Assembly (NCBI RefSeq): GCF_003952465.1
Contig: NZ_CP034448.1
Span: 4,193,001-4,257,000, forward strand
Source: Mesorhizobium sp. M1B.F.Ca.ET.045.04.1.1
Lineage (GTDB): Bacteria; Pseudomonadota; Alphaproteobacteria; Rhizobiales; Rhizobiaceae
DNA length: 64,000 nucleotides
Reading direction: 5' to 3'
Shown here: positions 34,718-43,176 of the stretch, in pieces
How the letters are laid out: every line of letters begins with the position of its first letter
Numbering within the stretch: position 1 is the stretch's first letter
Notes under the pieces: generated by a model
Database searches by the model: none
What the model saw: the letters and a program-made list of their open reading frames with translations, nothing else
What the model was told of the DNA's origin: nothing
Position numbers and translations under genes: made by a program

Positions 34718-34804
34718 ATGGCCGATCTGGTTCAGGATGTCGTCTCGCTGGTTTGCATGAGCACCTTTCTCATTTCCATGGCGATCTGGATTGGCGCCAT
34801 GTGA
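34718..34804 (+). CDS. 28-residue putative membrane peptide
   Basis: A short ORF of 28 codons with a strong ribosome site (AGGAGAGAG, 6 bases before the ATG). The peptide starts MADLVQDVVSLVCM and ends FLISMAIWIGAM; one hydrophobic segment fills most of it. An AT-rich stretch (34675-34705) precedes it, suggesting its own promoter. I think similar peptides occur in other rhizobia after lolD, but this needs a search. Function unknown. Confidence 0.65.
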   Translation: MADLVQDVVSLVCMSTFLISMAIWIGAM

Positions 34805-34942
34805 TCAGGCGGTTCGCCGCCGCTTCCTCGGGTGGGCAAAAGGCCCGCCCTCTGTTTGGGACGGGCAAGGCCCCGCCCATTGTTAAGTCTTTCTTGGCCG
34901 CGCCGCCGCTAGGCTGCTTCCCGAAGAAGGGAGCAAAAGGCA

Positions 34943-36193
34943 GTGTCGGTCATCGCCACGGTCACTCTCGTGGCCGGAAATCTCGGACTGATCTTTCTGT
35001 TGATGACGGCGCCGCTCGGGCTGCGCACCGTTCGTGTCAGCCGTCTTGTGGCGGCTGACGGCAATCGCCTCTGGCAGGCGCTTTGGCCGTTCGGCCAAGA
35101 CGCCGCCTGGTCGGGCAAAATCCTGTCAGCCGAACCGCTGGACGGCGAGGGGACGGCGCTGATCAGACTGTCCTGGGAAGGGCGGGATGGCCGGCCGATC
35201 GAACGCAAGTCGCGGTTCGACGATGTGGTGGAAGGCAGCCGCTTCTCGATGCGCATCATCGAGGACACGGCGCTCGATCCTTCGTTCTGGGCCGACTATC
35301 GCGAAACCACCGAACTCGTCCGCGAAGGCAACGCGACGCGGGTCACGCTGACGCAGACGGACCACTATCGTGGCGTCGCCTTTCTGATCTTCCGCTACTT
35401 CGCCATGCGCCGCGAGCTCGCCAAGCTGCAGGTCTGGGCGAGAACCGGAACCTATCGCAAGGGCGGCTGGTTCGAGCATCCGGTGAGCCAGATCGGCTTT
35501 GCTGTACTTTCGGCCTTCATCCTGTGGCCGTTCTTCGGGCTGAACCTCGGCGGGCTGGCGCTGGCCGCCATCCTGACCTCGGTGGTCGCACTGCACGAGC
35601 TCGGCCATATGGCAGCGTTCCGCCTTACGGAACATCGCCGGGCGCGGATGATCTTCATCCCGTTGCTCGGCGGCATCGCCATGGGCGGCAGGCCCTATGA
35701 CAGCCGCTTCGAAGTCGCTTTCGTGGCGCTGATGGGCGCGGGCTTCTCCGCTTTCCTTGTGCCTCTGCTGATCGCCGCCAGCGGCTTCGCCGGCAGCGAG
35801 GGGCATCGCCTGGCGGCATTGCTGCTGGCGGCGCTTGCCGGCTGCGCGTCTCTGTTCAACATCGCCAATCTGGTGCCGGTATGGAAGTTCGACGGCGGCC
35901 AGGTGCTGCGCCAGATCTGCCCGGGGCCGCTCGCGCTGGCGCTGGCCTCCTTCCTGCTGCTGTCGGCCCTGCTGGCGCTCGGCTGGCGCGCCGGTTTCCC
36001 GCCCAGCTTCCTGCTCATCGCCGGCGCGGTGTTCTCGATGCTCAGCCTCATCACCGTGGGAAGCGGCGTGAAGCCGCGTCATGAGCTGAGGCCGATCCGA
36101 GCCTTCGATCGCCTGGCCATGGCCGGCGCGCTGCTCGCGGTCTTTTCCATTCATGGCTATGGCGTGCTGTGGGCTTCGGCGAAGCTGATGTAG
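34943..36193 (+). CDS. M50 (site-2-protease-like) metallopeptidase with a soluble N-terminal domain
   Basis: 416 residues. After an N-terminal hydrophobic segment, residues about 25-175 resemble a polyketide-cyclase/SRPBCC-type lipid-binding domain (charged, no membrane spans). The C-terminal half has several transmembrane segments with the zinc motif VVALHELGHMAAF and the second motif NIANLVPVWKFDGGQVL, where Asp supplies the third ligand in M50 proteases. The start is a GTG. It stands alone between two repeat elements; the substrate is unknown. Confidence 0.82.
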   Translation: MSVIATVTLVAGNLGLIFLLMTAPLGLRTVRVSRLVAADGNRLWQALWPFGQDAAWSGKILSAEPLDGEGTALIRLSWEGRDGRPIERKSRFDDVVEGSRFSMRIIEDTALDPSFWADYRETTELVREGNATRVTLTQTDHYRGVAFLIFRYFAMRRELAKLQVWARTGTYRKGGWFEHPVSQIGFAVLSAFILWPFFGLNLGGLALAAILTSVVALHELGHMAAFRLTEHRRARMIFIPLLGGIAMGGRPYDSRFEVAFVALMGAGFSAFLVPLLIAASGFAGSEGHRLAALLLAALAGCASLFNIANLVPVWKFDGGQVLRQICPGPLALALASFLLLSALLALGWRAGFPPSFLLIAGAVFSMLSLITVGSGVKPRHELRPIRAFDRLAMAGALLAVFSIHGYGVLWASAKLM

Positions 36194-36426
36194 GGCGTGT
36201 TGAGATTCAGGTCAGGCCGAGTCGAAAACGTTGGGTTCCTGCGCTTCCGGCCTTCGCCGGCCGAAGCACTCATGAGTGGCATCACAGTTGAGGCTACGGC
36301 CGGCGTAGGCCGGTGCTCACGTACTTAAGTACGCTCCGCTCCGGTTCTCGGAACCCAACTTGTTTCTTCGCTTCGCGCCCGTCTTCGACTCCGACTCGGC
36401 CTGACCTGAATCTCAGCACATCCTAG
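36194..36426. repeat. Palindromic repeat element, family 2, copy 2 (long form)
   Basis: About 233 bp. The left end TTGAGATTCAGGTCAGGCCG and right end CGGCCTGACCTGAATCTCAG are inverted. It shares CACGTACTTAAGTACGCTCC and the GGTTCTCGGAA segment with copy 1, plus an extra insert of GGCCGGCGTAGGCCGG type. It fills the gap between two convergent genes and probably serves both as a 3' hairpin. Confidence 0.88.
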
Positions 36427-36430
36427 GGAG

Positions 36431-37174
36431 TCAGCCTGCCTTTCGGGCCAGTTCGGCGACCAGGACGGCGGCAGATCCGAACACGTCCTCGAAGGCGGAT
36501 TTCAGCGCGAGGTCGAGGTCGGCCATGGTGACGGGCAGGCCGAGGTCGACGAGGCTGGTGACGCCATGGTCCGAGACGCCGCACGGCACGATGCCGCTGA
36601 AATGGGAAAGCTCCGGCTCGACATTGATGGCGATGCCGTGAAAACTCACCCAGCGCCTGAGCCTGATGCCTATTGCCGCGATCTTGTCCTCGGCGGGCGA
36701 GCCGTCGGGCAGGGCAGGGCGATCCGGCCGCACCACCCAGACGCCGACGCGGTCCTCGCGCCGCTCGCCGCGCACGTTGAAGGCGGCGAGTGTTTCGATA
36801 ATCCATTGCTCGAGCGCGGCGACGAAGGCGCGGACATCCTCGCGCCGGCGCTTCAAGTCGAGCATCACATAGGCCACACGCTGGCCGGGGCCGTGATAGG
36901 TGTATTCGCCGCCGCGGCCGGCGGCAAAGACCGGGAAACGGTCGGGCTCGATCAGGTCCTCGATACGCGCGCTGGTGCCGGCGGTATAGAGCGGCGGATG
37001 CTCGACCAGCCAGACCATCTCGCCGGCGGCACCGCTGCGGATCGCCTCGGCGCGCGCCTCCATGAAGGCAAGCGCGTCGGGATAGGAGGTGAGGCCTGGC
37101 TCGATCACCCATTCGACCGGCGCCGAACCGGGAAGGGGCAGGAACGACGTGGCGATCTGGCTGCGTTCTGTCAT
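36431..37174 (-). CDS. lipB: Octanoyl-[acyl-carrier-protein]:protein N-octanoyltransferase LipB
   Basis: Transfers octanoate from ACP to lipoyl domains, the first step of lipoate synthesis. The 247-residue protein shows RGGEYTYHGPGQRVAYVMLD, the catalytic-lysine region DKIAAIGIRLRRWVSFHG and the cysteine region LSHFSGIVPCGVSDHGVTSL. I start it at the ATG at 37174 (MTERSQIATSF); the open frame continues upstream to 37399 but without family similarity. AGGAG lies 9 bases before this ATG, within a hairpin loop. Confidence 0.93.
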   Translation of the reverse strand: MTERSQIATSFLPLPGSAPVEWVIEPGLTSYPDALAFMEARAEAIRSGAAGEMVWLVEHPPLYTAGTSARIEDLIEPDRFPVFAAGRGGEYTYHGPGQRVAYVMLDLKRRREDVRAFVAALEQWIIETLAAFNVRGERREDRVGVWVVRPDRPALPDGSPAEDKIAAIGIRLRRWVSFHGIAINVEPELSHFSGIVPCGVSDHGVTSLVDLGLPVTMADLDLALKSAFEDVFGSAAVLVAELARKAG

Positions 37175-37203
37175 GGCGCGTCTCTCCTGAGGCGCGCCAT
37201 GAC
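37170..37203 (-). promoter_or_regulatory. Start-site hairpin and 9-codon upstream ORF of lipB
   Basis: A perfect 11-bp inverted repeat (GTCATGGCGCG at 37170-37180, CGCGCCATGAC at 37193-37203) flanks a 12-base loop. In the lipB mRNA the loop holds AGGAG and the 3' arm holds the lipB ATG. The 5' arm holds another ATG (37200) that opens a nine-codon ORF (MARLRRDAP) whose TGA overlaps the lipB ATG as ATGA. This looks like a translation-control site. Confidence 0.55.
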
Positions 37204-37369
37204 CGGAACCGGATCCAGGCGGGCTCAGATGTGTATTGTGCCCCAAAAATCCGTCAACGGCTTCGGGCGACATGCAATTGCCCTTCATATGGCGGCAATC
37301 GACAAAAACGTCCAGTTCCGCCAGCTCGCGGCGAGGCTGTGGAGCATTGTGCCGGCAGCTTTGTGTTGT

Positions 37370-37417
37370 GCATGTCGTTCTCGCAAAACCGCTGCGCACT
37401 TTTGGGCGACATGCATT
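37370..37417. repeat. Repeat family 3, partial copy A
   Basis: Contains GCATGTCGTT, the conserved middle ACCGCTGCGCAC and GGGCGACATGCATTA; the ends GCATGTCG and CGACATGC are inverted. It corresponds to the second half of the fuller copies at 46715-46820 and 51353-51460. The rest of 37204-37502 shows no gene. Confidence 0.85.
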
Positions 37418-37502
37418 AGCGAATATTCCGCACGGCGCACTTGTTTCGCCGGAAACGATTTGCTACAGGCCCCGGGCCGGACGGTTCCGGCTCCTACCAC
37501 GT

Positions 37503-37587
37503 GCGGTCGTGGCGGAATTGGTAGACGCGCAGCGTTGAGGTCGCTGTGGGGCAACCCGTGGAAGTTCGAGTCTTCTCGACCGCACCA
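37503..37587 (+). tRNA. tRNA-Leu, anticodon GAG
   Basis: 85 bases beginning GCGGTCG and ending CGACCGC plus an encoded CCA. The D arm has TGGCGGAATTGGTAGAC. The anticodon arm is CAGCG-TTGAGGT-CGCTG with anticodon GAG (reads CTC/CTT). A long variable arm (TGGGGCAACCCGT) and GTTCGAGTC in the T arm identify a class II leucine tRNA. Confidence 0.96.
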
Positions 37588-37754
37588 AACTCCCCTCTAA
37601 AGCCTCTTTCGACGAGCCGGTTAATTGAAGCGCGCACGCGAATGCTTGCGATCGTGTGTTTGTCCGATAGGCCAAACGGAAACGGCGGCCGGCCACGAGG
37701 ACCGCGCCGCCGCATCAAGTTTTTGAGTTTCGTGTCGGTCGCCCCTGACCGCGG

Positions 37755-38654
<900 letters not shown>

Positions 38655-38669
38655 TTTTTTCTACCTCCC

Positions 38670-39857
38670 TCAGGCTGCTTTTTTGTTCTTGGTGACTTTG
38701 CGCCACGCGGCGACGGCCTTTTCGGCGGCTTCGGCCAGCGTGTCGGCGACGATCACCTTCTCGCCGGAATCGGCCAGGATCTTGCGCCCTTCCTCGACCT
38801 TGGTGCCGGAGAGCCGCACCACCAGCGGCACGTCGACGCCGACCTCGCGGATCGCCTTGATGACGCCTTCGGCGACCCAGTCGCAGCGGTTGATGCCGGC
38901 GAAGATGTTGACGAGGATGGTCTCGACATTCTTGTCGCCGAGCACGGCGCGGAAAGACTTCGCCACCCGCTCGGGCGAGGCGCCGCCGCCGATGTCGAGG
39001 AAGTTGGCCGGCTCGCCGCCGGCGATCTTGATCATGTCCATCGTTGCCATGGCAAGGCCGGCGCCGTTGATAATGCAGCCGATATTGCCGTCCAGCCCGA
39101 CATAGGAGAGGCCGCGGTCGCTGGCGAAGGTCTCGCGCGGGTCTTCCTGGCTCTTGTCGCGCAGCTCGGAGATTTCCGGGCGGCGAAACAGCGCGTTCTC
39201 GTCGAACGACATTTTTGCATCGAGCGCGACGAGATTGCCGTCGCGGGTCACCACCAGCGGGTTGATCTCCAGCATCGAGGCGTCGTAGTCGCGGAACACC
39301 TGGTAGCAGCCGAGGATGGTTTCGGTCGCCTTGCCGATCAGGTTGCTCTCGAGGCCGAGGCCGAAGGCGATCTCGCGCGCCTGAAAACCTTGCATGCCGA
39401 CACCGGGATCGACGGTGGCGCGGATGATCGAATCCGGCTTTTTTTCGGAGATATCCTCGATCTCCATGCCGCCGGCGGCCGACGCCACGATCATGACGCG
39501 CTCTTCCTTCCGGTCGAGCACGAAGCCGAGATAGAGCTCCTGGGCGATGTCGACCGCTTCCTCGAGATAGAGGCGCGAGATCAGCTTGCCGCGCGGGCCG
39601 GTCTGCTGGGTCACCAGCTTGCGCCCGAGCATGGCTTCCGCCGCGTTGGAGATCTCCTCGTCATTGGAACAGAGTTTTATGCCGCCGGCCTTGCCGCGCG
39701 CGCCCGAATGAACCTGCGCCTTCAGCACCCATTTCGAGCCGCCGATCTCGCGCGCCCGGTAGGTCGCCTGCTCGGGGCTGTAGGCAAGGCCGCCACGCGG
39801 CACATGCACGCCGTGGCGAGCGAGCAGTTCCTTGGCCTGGTATTCGTGAATGTCCAT
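38670..39857 (-). CDS. mtkA: Malate--CoA ligase (malate thiokinase) subunit alpha, SucC-like
   Basis: ATP-grasp subunit partnering mtkB; 395 residues. MDIHEYQAKELLARHGV, KAQVHSGARGKAGGIKL and NIFAGINRCDWVAEGV are typical of the family, and the last matches my memory of Methylobacterium MtkA, whereas SucC usually reads MRCD at that point. The order aminotransferase, lyase, mtkA, mtkB on one strand forms a serine-cycle module. Confidence 0.85.
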   Translation of the reverse strand: MDIHEYQAKELLARHGVHVPRGGLAYSPEQATYRAREIGGSKWVLKAQVHSGARGKAGGIKLCSNDEEISNAAEAMLGRKLVTQQTGPRGKLISRLYLEEAVDIAQELYLGFVLDRKEERVMIVASAAGGMEIEDISEKKPDSIIRATVDPGVGMQGFQAREIAFGLGLESNLIGKATETILGCYQVFRDYDASMLEINPLVVTRDGNLVALDAKMSFDENALFRRPEISELRDKSQEDPRETFASDRGLSYVGLDGNIGCIINGAGLAMATMDMIKIAGGEPANFLDIGGGASPERVAKSFRAVLGDKNVETILVNIFAGINRCDWVAEGVIKAIREVGVDVPLVVRLSGTKVEEGRKILADSGEKVIVADTLAEAAEKAVAAWRKVTKNKKAA

Positions 39858-39876
39858 TTTTTCCTCCCGGGGATTG

Positions 39877-40833
39877 TCAGTGCGCCTGCGCCTGGCCGGC
39901 GCGCTCGATCGCCTCGCTCACCACCAGCACGTTCCGCGCCATGCGCTCGGATGCCGCGTCGATCATCTTGCCGTCGAGCGCTGCCGCACCCTTGCCGAGC
40001 GCCTCCGCCTCCTTGAGCACCTCGAGGATGCGTCGGGCGCGCGTGACCTCCTTCTCCGGCGGCGAGAACACGTCGTTGGCCAAAGCGATCTGCGAAGGGT
40101 GGATCGCCCATTTGCCCTCGATGCCGAGCGCCGCGGCACGCCGGGCGGCCGCCTTGTAGCCTTCGGGATCGGAGAAATCGCCGAACGGCCCGTCGATGGC
40201 GCGCAGGCCGTAGGCGCGGCAGGCGACGGTCATGCGCGAGAGGGCGAAATGCCATTGGTCGCCGGGATAGTCGGGGTTGAGGCCACCGATGTTGACGGTG
40301 CGCGCCTTGTTGCTCGCGGCATAGTCGGCGACGCCGAAATGCATTGCTTCGAGCCTGCCGGGGGTGGCTGCGATCGCCTCGACATTGGCCATGCCGAGCG
40401 CCGTCTCGATCAGCGCTTCGAGGCCGACACGGGTCTTGAAACCCTTGGCCATCTCGATCTGGTTGACCATGGCTTCGACCATGTAGAGGTCGGCCGGCAC
40501 GCCGACCTTCGGCACCAGGATCGTGTCCAGCCGATCGCCAGCTTGTTCCATCACGTCGACCACGTCGCGGTACATGTAATGGGTGTCGAGGCCGTTGATG
40601 CGCACCGAGACGGTCTTGCCCTTGGCGCGCCAGTCGATGTCGTTGAGCGCCTGGATGATGTTCTCGCGGGCGCGTTCCTTGTCGGGCGGCGCGACCGCGT
40701 CCTCGATGTCGAGGAAGACGAAGTCGGCGGCGCTGTTCGCCGCCTTGTCGATCATCTCCGGGCTGGAGCCAGGAACCGCCAGCTCGCTGCGCTGGAGCCT
40801 GAGCTTTTTGAGGTGGTTGATGGTGTGGCTCAT
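39877..40833 (-). CDS. mcl: Malyl-CoA lyase (HpcH/HpaI-CitE family)
   Basis: Mg-dependent lyase splitting malyl-CoA into acetyl-CoA and glyoxylate; 318 residues. RSELAVPGSSPEMIDKA, FLDIEDAVAPPDKERARE (metal-site acidic residues) and GLEALIETALGMANVEAIA fit CitE-like beta-barrels. The ATG at 40833 (MSHTINHLKKLRLQ) is preceded by GAGGAG. A longer open frame inside the aminotransferase gene was rejected. Confidence 0.9.
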   Translation of the reverse strand: MSHTINHLKKLRLQRSELAVPGSSPEMIDKAANSAADFVFLDIEDAVAPPDKERARENIIQALNDIDWRAKGKTVSVRINGLDTHYMYRDVVDVMEQAGDRLDTILVPKVGVPADLYMVEAMVNQIEMAKGFKTRVGLEALIETALGMANVEAIAATPGRLEAMHFGVADYAASNKARTVNIGGLNPDYPGDQWHFALSRMTVACRAYGLRAIDGPFGDFSDPEGYKAAARRAAALGIEGKWAIHPSQIALANDVFSPPEKEVTRARRILEVLKEAEALGKGAAALDGKMIDAASERMARNVLVVSEAIERAGQAQAH

Positions 40834-40843
40834 CGTCTGCTCC

Positions 40844-42034
40844 TCACGCCGCCTCGGCGACCGGCACTTCGGCCGTGCGCCTGAAATGCTCGATCGCTGC
40901 CGCCACGCCGGAGCCCGGCGCAAGGCGCACGCCGCAATCGAGCAGCGCCATTTCGGCCGCCGACAGCGAAGCACAGACCATCACCTCGTTCAGCCAGCCG
41001 AGATGGCCGATGCGGAAGACCTTGCCGAACACCTTGTTGAGGCCGCCGCCGAGCGATGTCTGGTAGGTGCGATAGGCGCGCTTGACGACGTCGCCGCTGT
41101 CGATGCCTTCCGGCACCAGGATGGCGCTGACCGTGTCGGAGTGCCATTGCGGCGACTTTGCGCACAACTTCAGGCCCCAGGCGTCGACCGCCTGGCGCAC
41201 GCCCTCGGCCAGGCGGTGATGGCGGGCGAAGATATTCTCCAGCCCTTCCTCGGCAATCAGGTCGAGCGAGGCGCGCAGGCCACGCAGCAATTGCGTGGCG
41301 GGCGTGTAGGGGAAGTAGCCGGCGTCGTTGGCGCGGATCATGTCCTCGAAGGAGAAGTAGCAGCGCTGGTGGGTCGCGACGCGCGAGGCGGCAAGCGCCT
41401 TCTTGCTGACCGACAGGAAGCCGAGGCCGGCGGGCAGCATGAAACCTTTCTGCGAGCCGCTGACGGCGCAGTCGACGCGCCATTCCTCCTGGCGGAAGTC
41501 GATCGAGCCGATCGACGAGACACCATCGACGAAGAGGAGTGCCGGGTGGTTCGCGGCGTCGAGCGCGGCGCGGCAGCCGGCGACGTCGCTGGTGACGCCG
41601 GTCGCGGTTTCGTTCTGGGTGCAGAAGACCGCCTTGATGCGGTGCGCCTTGTCGGCTCGGAGCTTCTCCGCATAGAGGTCGAGCGGGACGCCCGTGCCCC
41701 ACTCGCAGTCGATGACGTCGACCTCGAAGCCGAGGCGCTCGGCCATGTCGACCCATAGATGCGAGAACTGGCCGAAGCGCGACATCAGCACCCGGTCGCC
41801 GGGGTTGAGCACATTGGTCATCGCCGCTTCCCAGGCGCCCGTGCCCGACGAAGGGTAGATGAAGACGCGGCCGGTCTCGTTCTTGAAGACCCGCTTGATG
41901 TCCTCGAACAGCGGCAGCGTGAGATTGGGGAAGGAAGCGGCGCGCATGTCCTCCATCGGCAGGTTCATGGCCTGTCGGACCTCCTCCGGAATGTTGGTGG
42001 GCCCTGGGATGAAAAGATGGGTGAACCCAGCCAT
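40844..42034 (-). CDS. sgaA: Serine--glyoxylate aminotransferase
   Basis: PLP enzyme of class V that converts serine and glyoxylate to hydroxypyruvate and glycine; 396 residues. FIPGPTNIPEEVRQAMN near the start, SSGTGAWEAAMTNVL and the PLP-lysine region DCAVSGSQKGFMLPAGL are diagnostic. First gene of the module; glyoxylate made by the lyase is its substrate. Confidence 0.92.
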   Translation of the reverse strand: MAGFTHLFIPGPTNIPEEVRQAMNLPMEDMRAASFPNLTLPLFEDIKRVFKNETGRVFIYPSSGTGAWEAAMTNVLNPGDRVLMSRFGQFSHLWVDMAERLGFEVDVIDCEWGTGVPLDLYAEKLRADKAHRIKAVFCTQNETATGVTSDVAGCRAALDAANHPALLFVDGVSSIGSIDFRQEEWRVDCAVSGSQKGFMLPAGLGFLSVSKKALAASRVATHQRCYFSFEDMIRANDAGYFPYTPATQLLRGLRASLDLIAEEGLENIFARHHRLAEGVRQAVDAWGLKLCAKSPQWHSDTVSAILVPEGIDSGDVVKRAYRTYQTSLGGGLNKVFGKVFRIGHLGWLNEVMVCASLSAAEMALLDCGVRLAPGSGVAAAIEHFRRTAEVPVAEAA

Positions 42035-42106
42035 GCGCGAACTCCTCCGATCGTTTGGGATGATGGAGGAAGTTTCGTTGCGAGGGCGCCGAGCAACAAC
42101 ACCTTG

Positions 42107-42162
42107 CCGGGTAAGTTGTCGCCGCGCGCGGGTAGGGCTGACCTACCCGGCCGGCCTACCCG
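42107..42162. promoter_or_regulatory. CCTACCCG repeat cluster upstream of sgaA
   Basis: CGGGTAGG (42129-42136) forms an inverted pair with CCTACCCG (42142-42149), and a second CCTACCCG follows at 42155-42162 (13-base period); CCGGGTAAG lies at 42107-42115. The last box overlaps the stop codon of the upstream regulator. The TACCC core resembles NarL-type heptamers, so this may be the regulator's operator. Confidence 0.5.
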
Positions 42163-42887
42163 AATGGCGATTTGGACGTGCGGCGTTTCTCGTTCGCATA
42201 GAGCGCGACAGCCATGGCGCGGTTGCGCACGTCAAGCTTGTCGTAGAGATTCTTGAGGTGGTACTTCACCGTGTTCTCCGAGATCCCGGTCCGGGTCGCG
42301 ATCTGGAGATTGGTCCAGCCATCGGACAGCACCGCAAGCAGCTCGCGCTCACGCACGGTGAGCTGCGACAGCGGCGTGTCGTTGACCTTGTTGATATCGA
42401 TGTAGGGGATGCAGATCCGCCCATGCGCGACGGCCAGGATCGTCTCGAAGATGATCGGCGGATCGTCGAACTGGAAGCAGTAGCCTTGGGCGCCGAGGCG
42501 CACGCACTGCTTCAGGATGCCGATGTCATGGTCGTTGGAAAAAACCGTGATGCGCAGGTCGAGCTTGCGGTTCTGGACTTCCGCCAGGATATCCGCGCCG
42601 TCCATGTCGGCGAGTTTCCAGCCGATGACGGCGACGTCGAATTTGGTGTCCTCGGCCAATTCCAGGAATTGCTTGCCGCTCTGCACCGAACTCAAGAGCT
42701 CGAAACGCCCGTCGCATTCCAGCATCTCGCGCAGCGCCGACACAACGAGCGGATTGCGCTCGGCGACGACAACGCGTACGCGCCGGTTGCCAATTGCTTC
42801 GGTCGTTTTCCGGGACTTGAGGTTCAAGGCCTGCCGATTGTCCTGTCGATCTTTATGCAGTTGCCGGTCCCTTCGGACCTGCATCAT
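42156..42887 (-). CDS. NarL/LuxR-type response regulator with a degenerate receiver
   Basis: 243 residues: an N-terminal receiver-like domain (about 35-150) and a C-terminal LuxR helix-turn-helix (LTVRERELLAVLSDGWTNLQ, NTVKYHLKNLYDKLDVRNRA). The receiver lacks the usual acidic pair (VVVAERNPLVV instead of VDDHP) and has glycine where the phosphorylated aspartate is expected (FDVAVIGWKLADMDG). The switch lysine (GYxxK) is also replaced. It is therefore probably not controlled by phosphorylation. Next to sgaA-mcl-mtkAB, it is likely their regulator. Confidence 0.85.
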   Translation of the reverse strand: MMQVRRDRQLHKDRQDNRQALNLKSRKTTEAIGNRRVRVVVAERNPLVVSALREMLECDGRFELLSSVQSGKQFLELAEDTKFDVAVIGWKLADMDGADILAEVQNRKLDLRITVFSNDHDIGILKQCVRLGAQGYCFQFDDPPIIFETILAVAHGRICIPYIDINKVNDTPLSQLTVRERELLAVLSDGWTNLQIATRTGISENTVKYHLKNLYDKLDVRNRAMAVALYANEKRRTSKSPFG

Positions 42888-43090
42888 GACAATTCTGCCC
42901 CAATCGCAAAAGGGCGCTCTTTCCGCAGCGACATGCGCTGTCGCGCCGGCTGAAGCCGAGAATTGCCAGGCGGTCAGGTCGCGTCGAAGGCCTCACGCGG
43001 CATATTTCGCTGAATATTCCGCATGCTAGCGCAACGATTTCGCAAGACGAATCGCATCACGGCCCTATCTGCCGCATTGGCATAGGATTT

Positions 43091-43131
43091 CCCCGAAAAG
43101 CGGTTTCCACTTTCGGGGATCATGCTCTAGA
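43091..43131. repeat. Short hairpin repeat CCCCGAAA/TTTCGGGG
   Basis: CCCCGAAA (43091-43098) and TTTCGGGG (43111-43118) form a stem, followed by ATCATGCTCTAGA. I recognise this as a common short intergenic motif in Mesorhizobium-like genomes. The rest of the 42888-43176 gap shows no gene. Confidence 0.6.
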
Positions 43132-43176
43132 CCTTGATTTCGCACCCTTTCCGGATTCCTGTTGGCGGAGGCGCTG

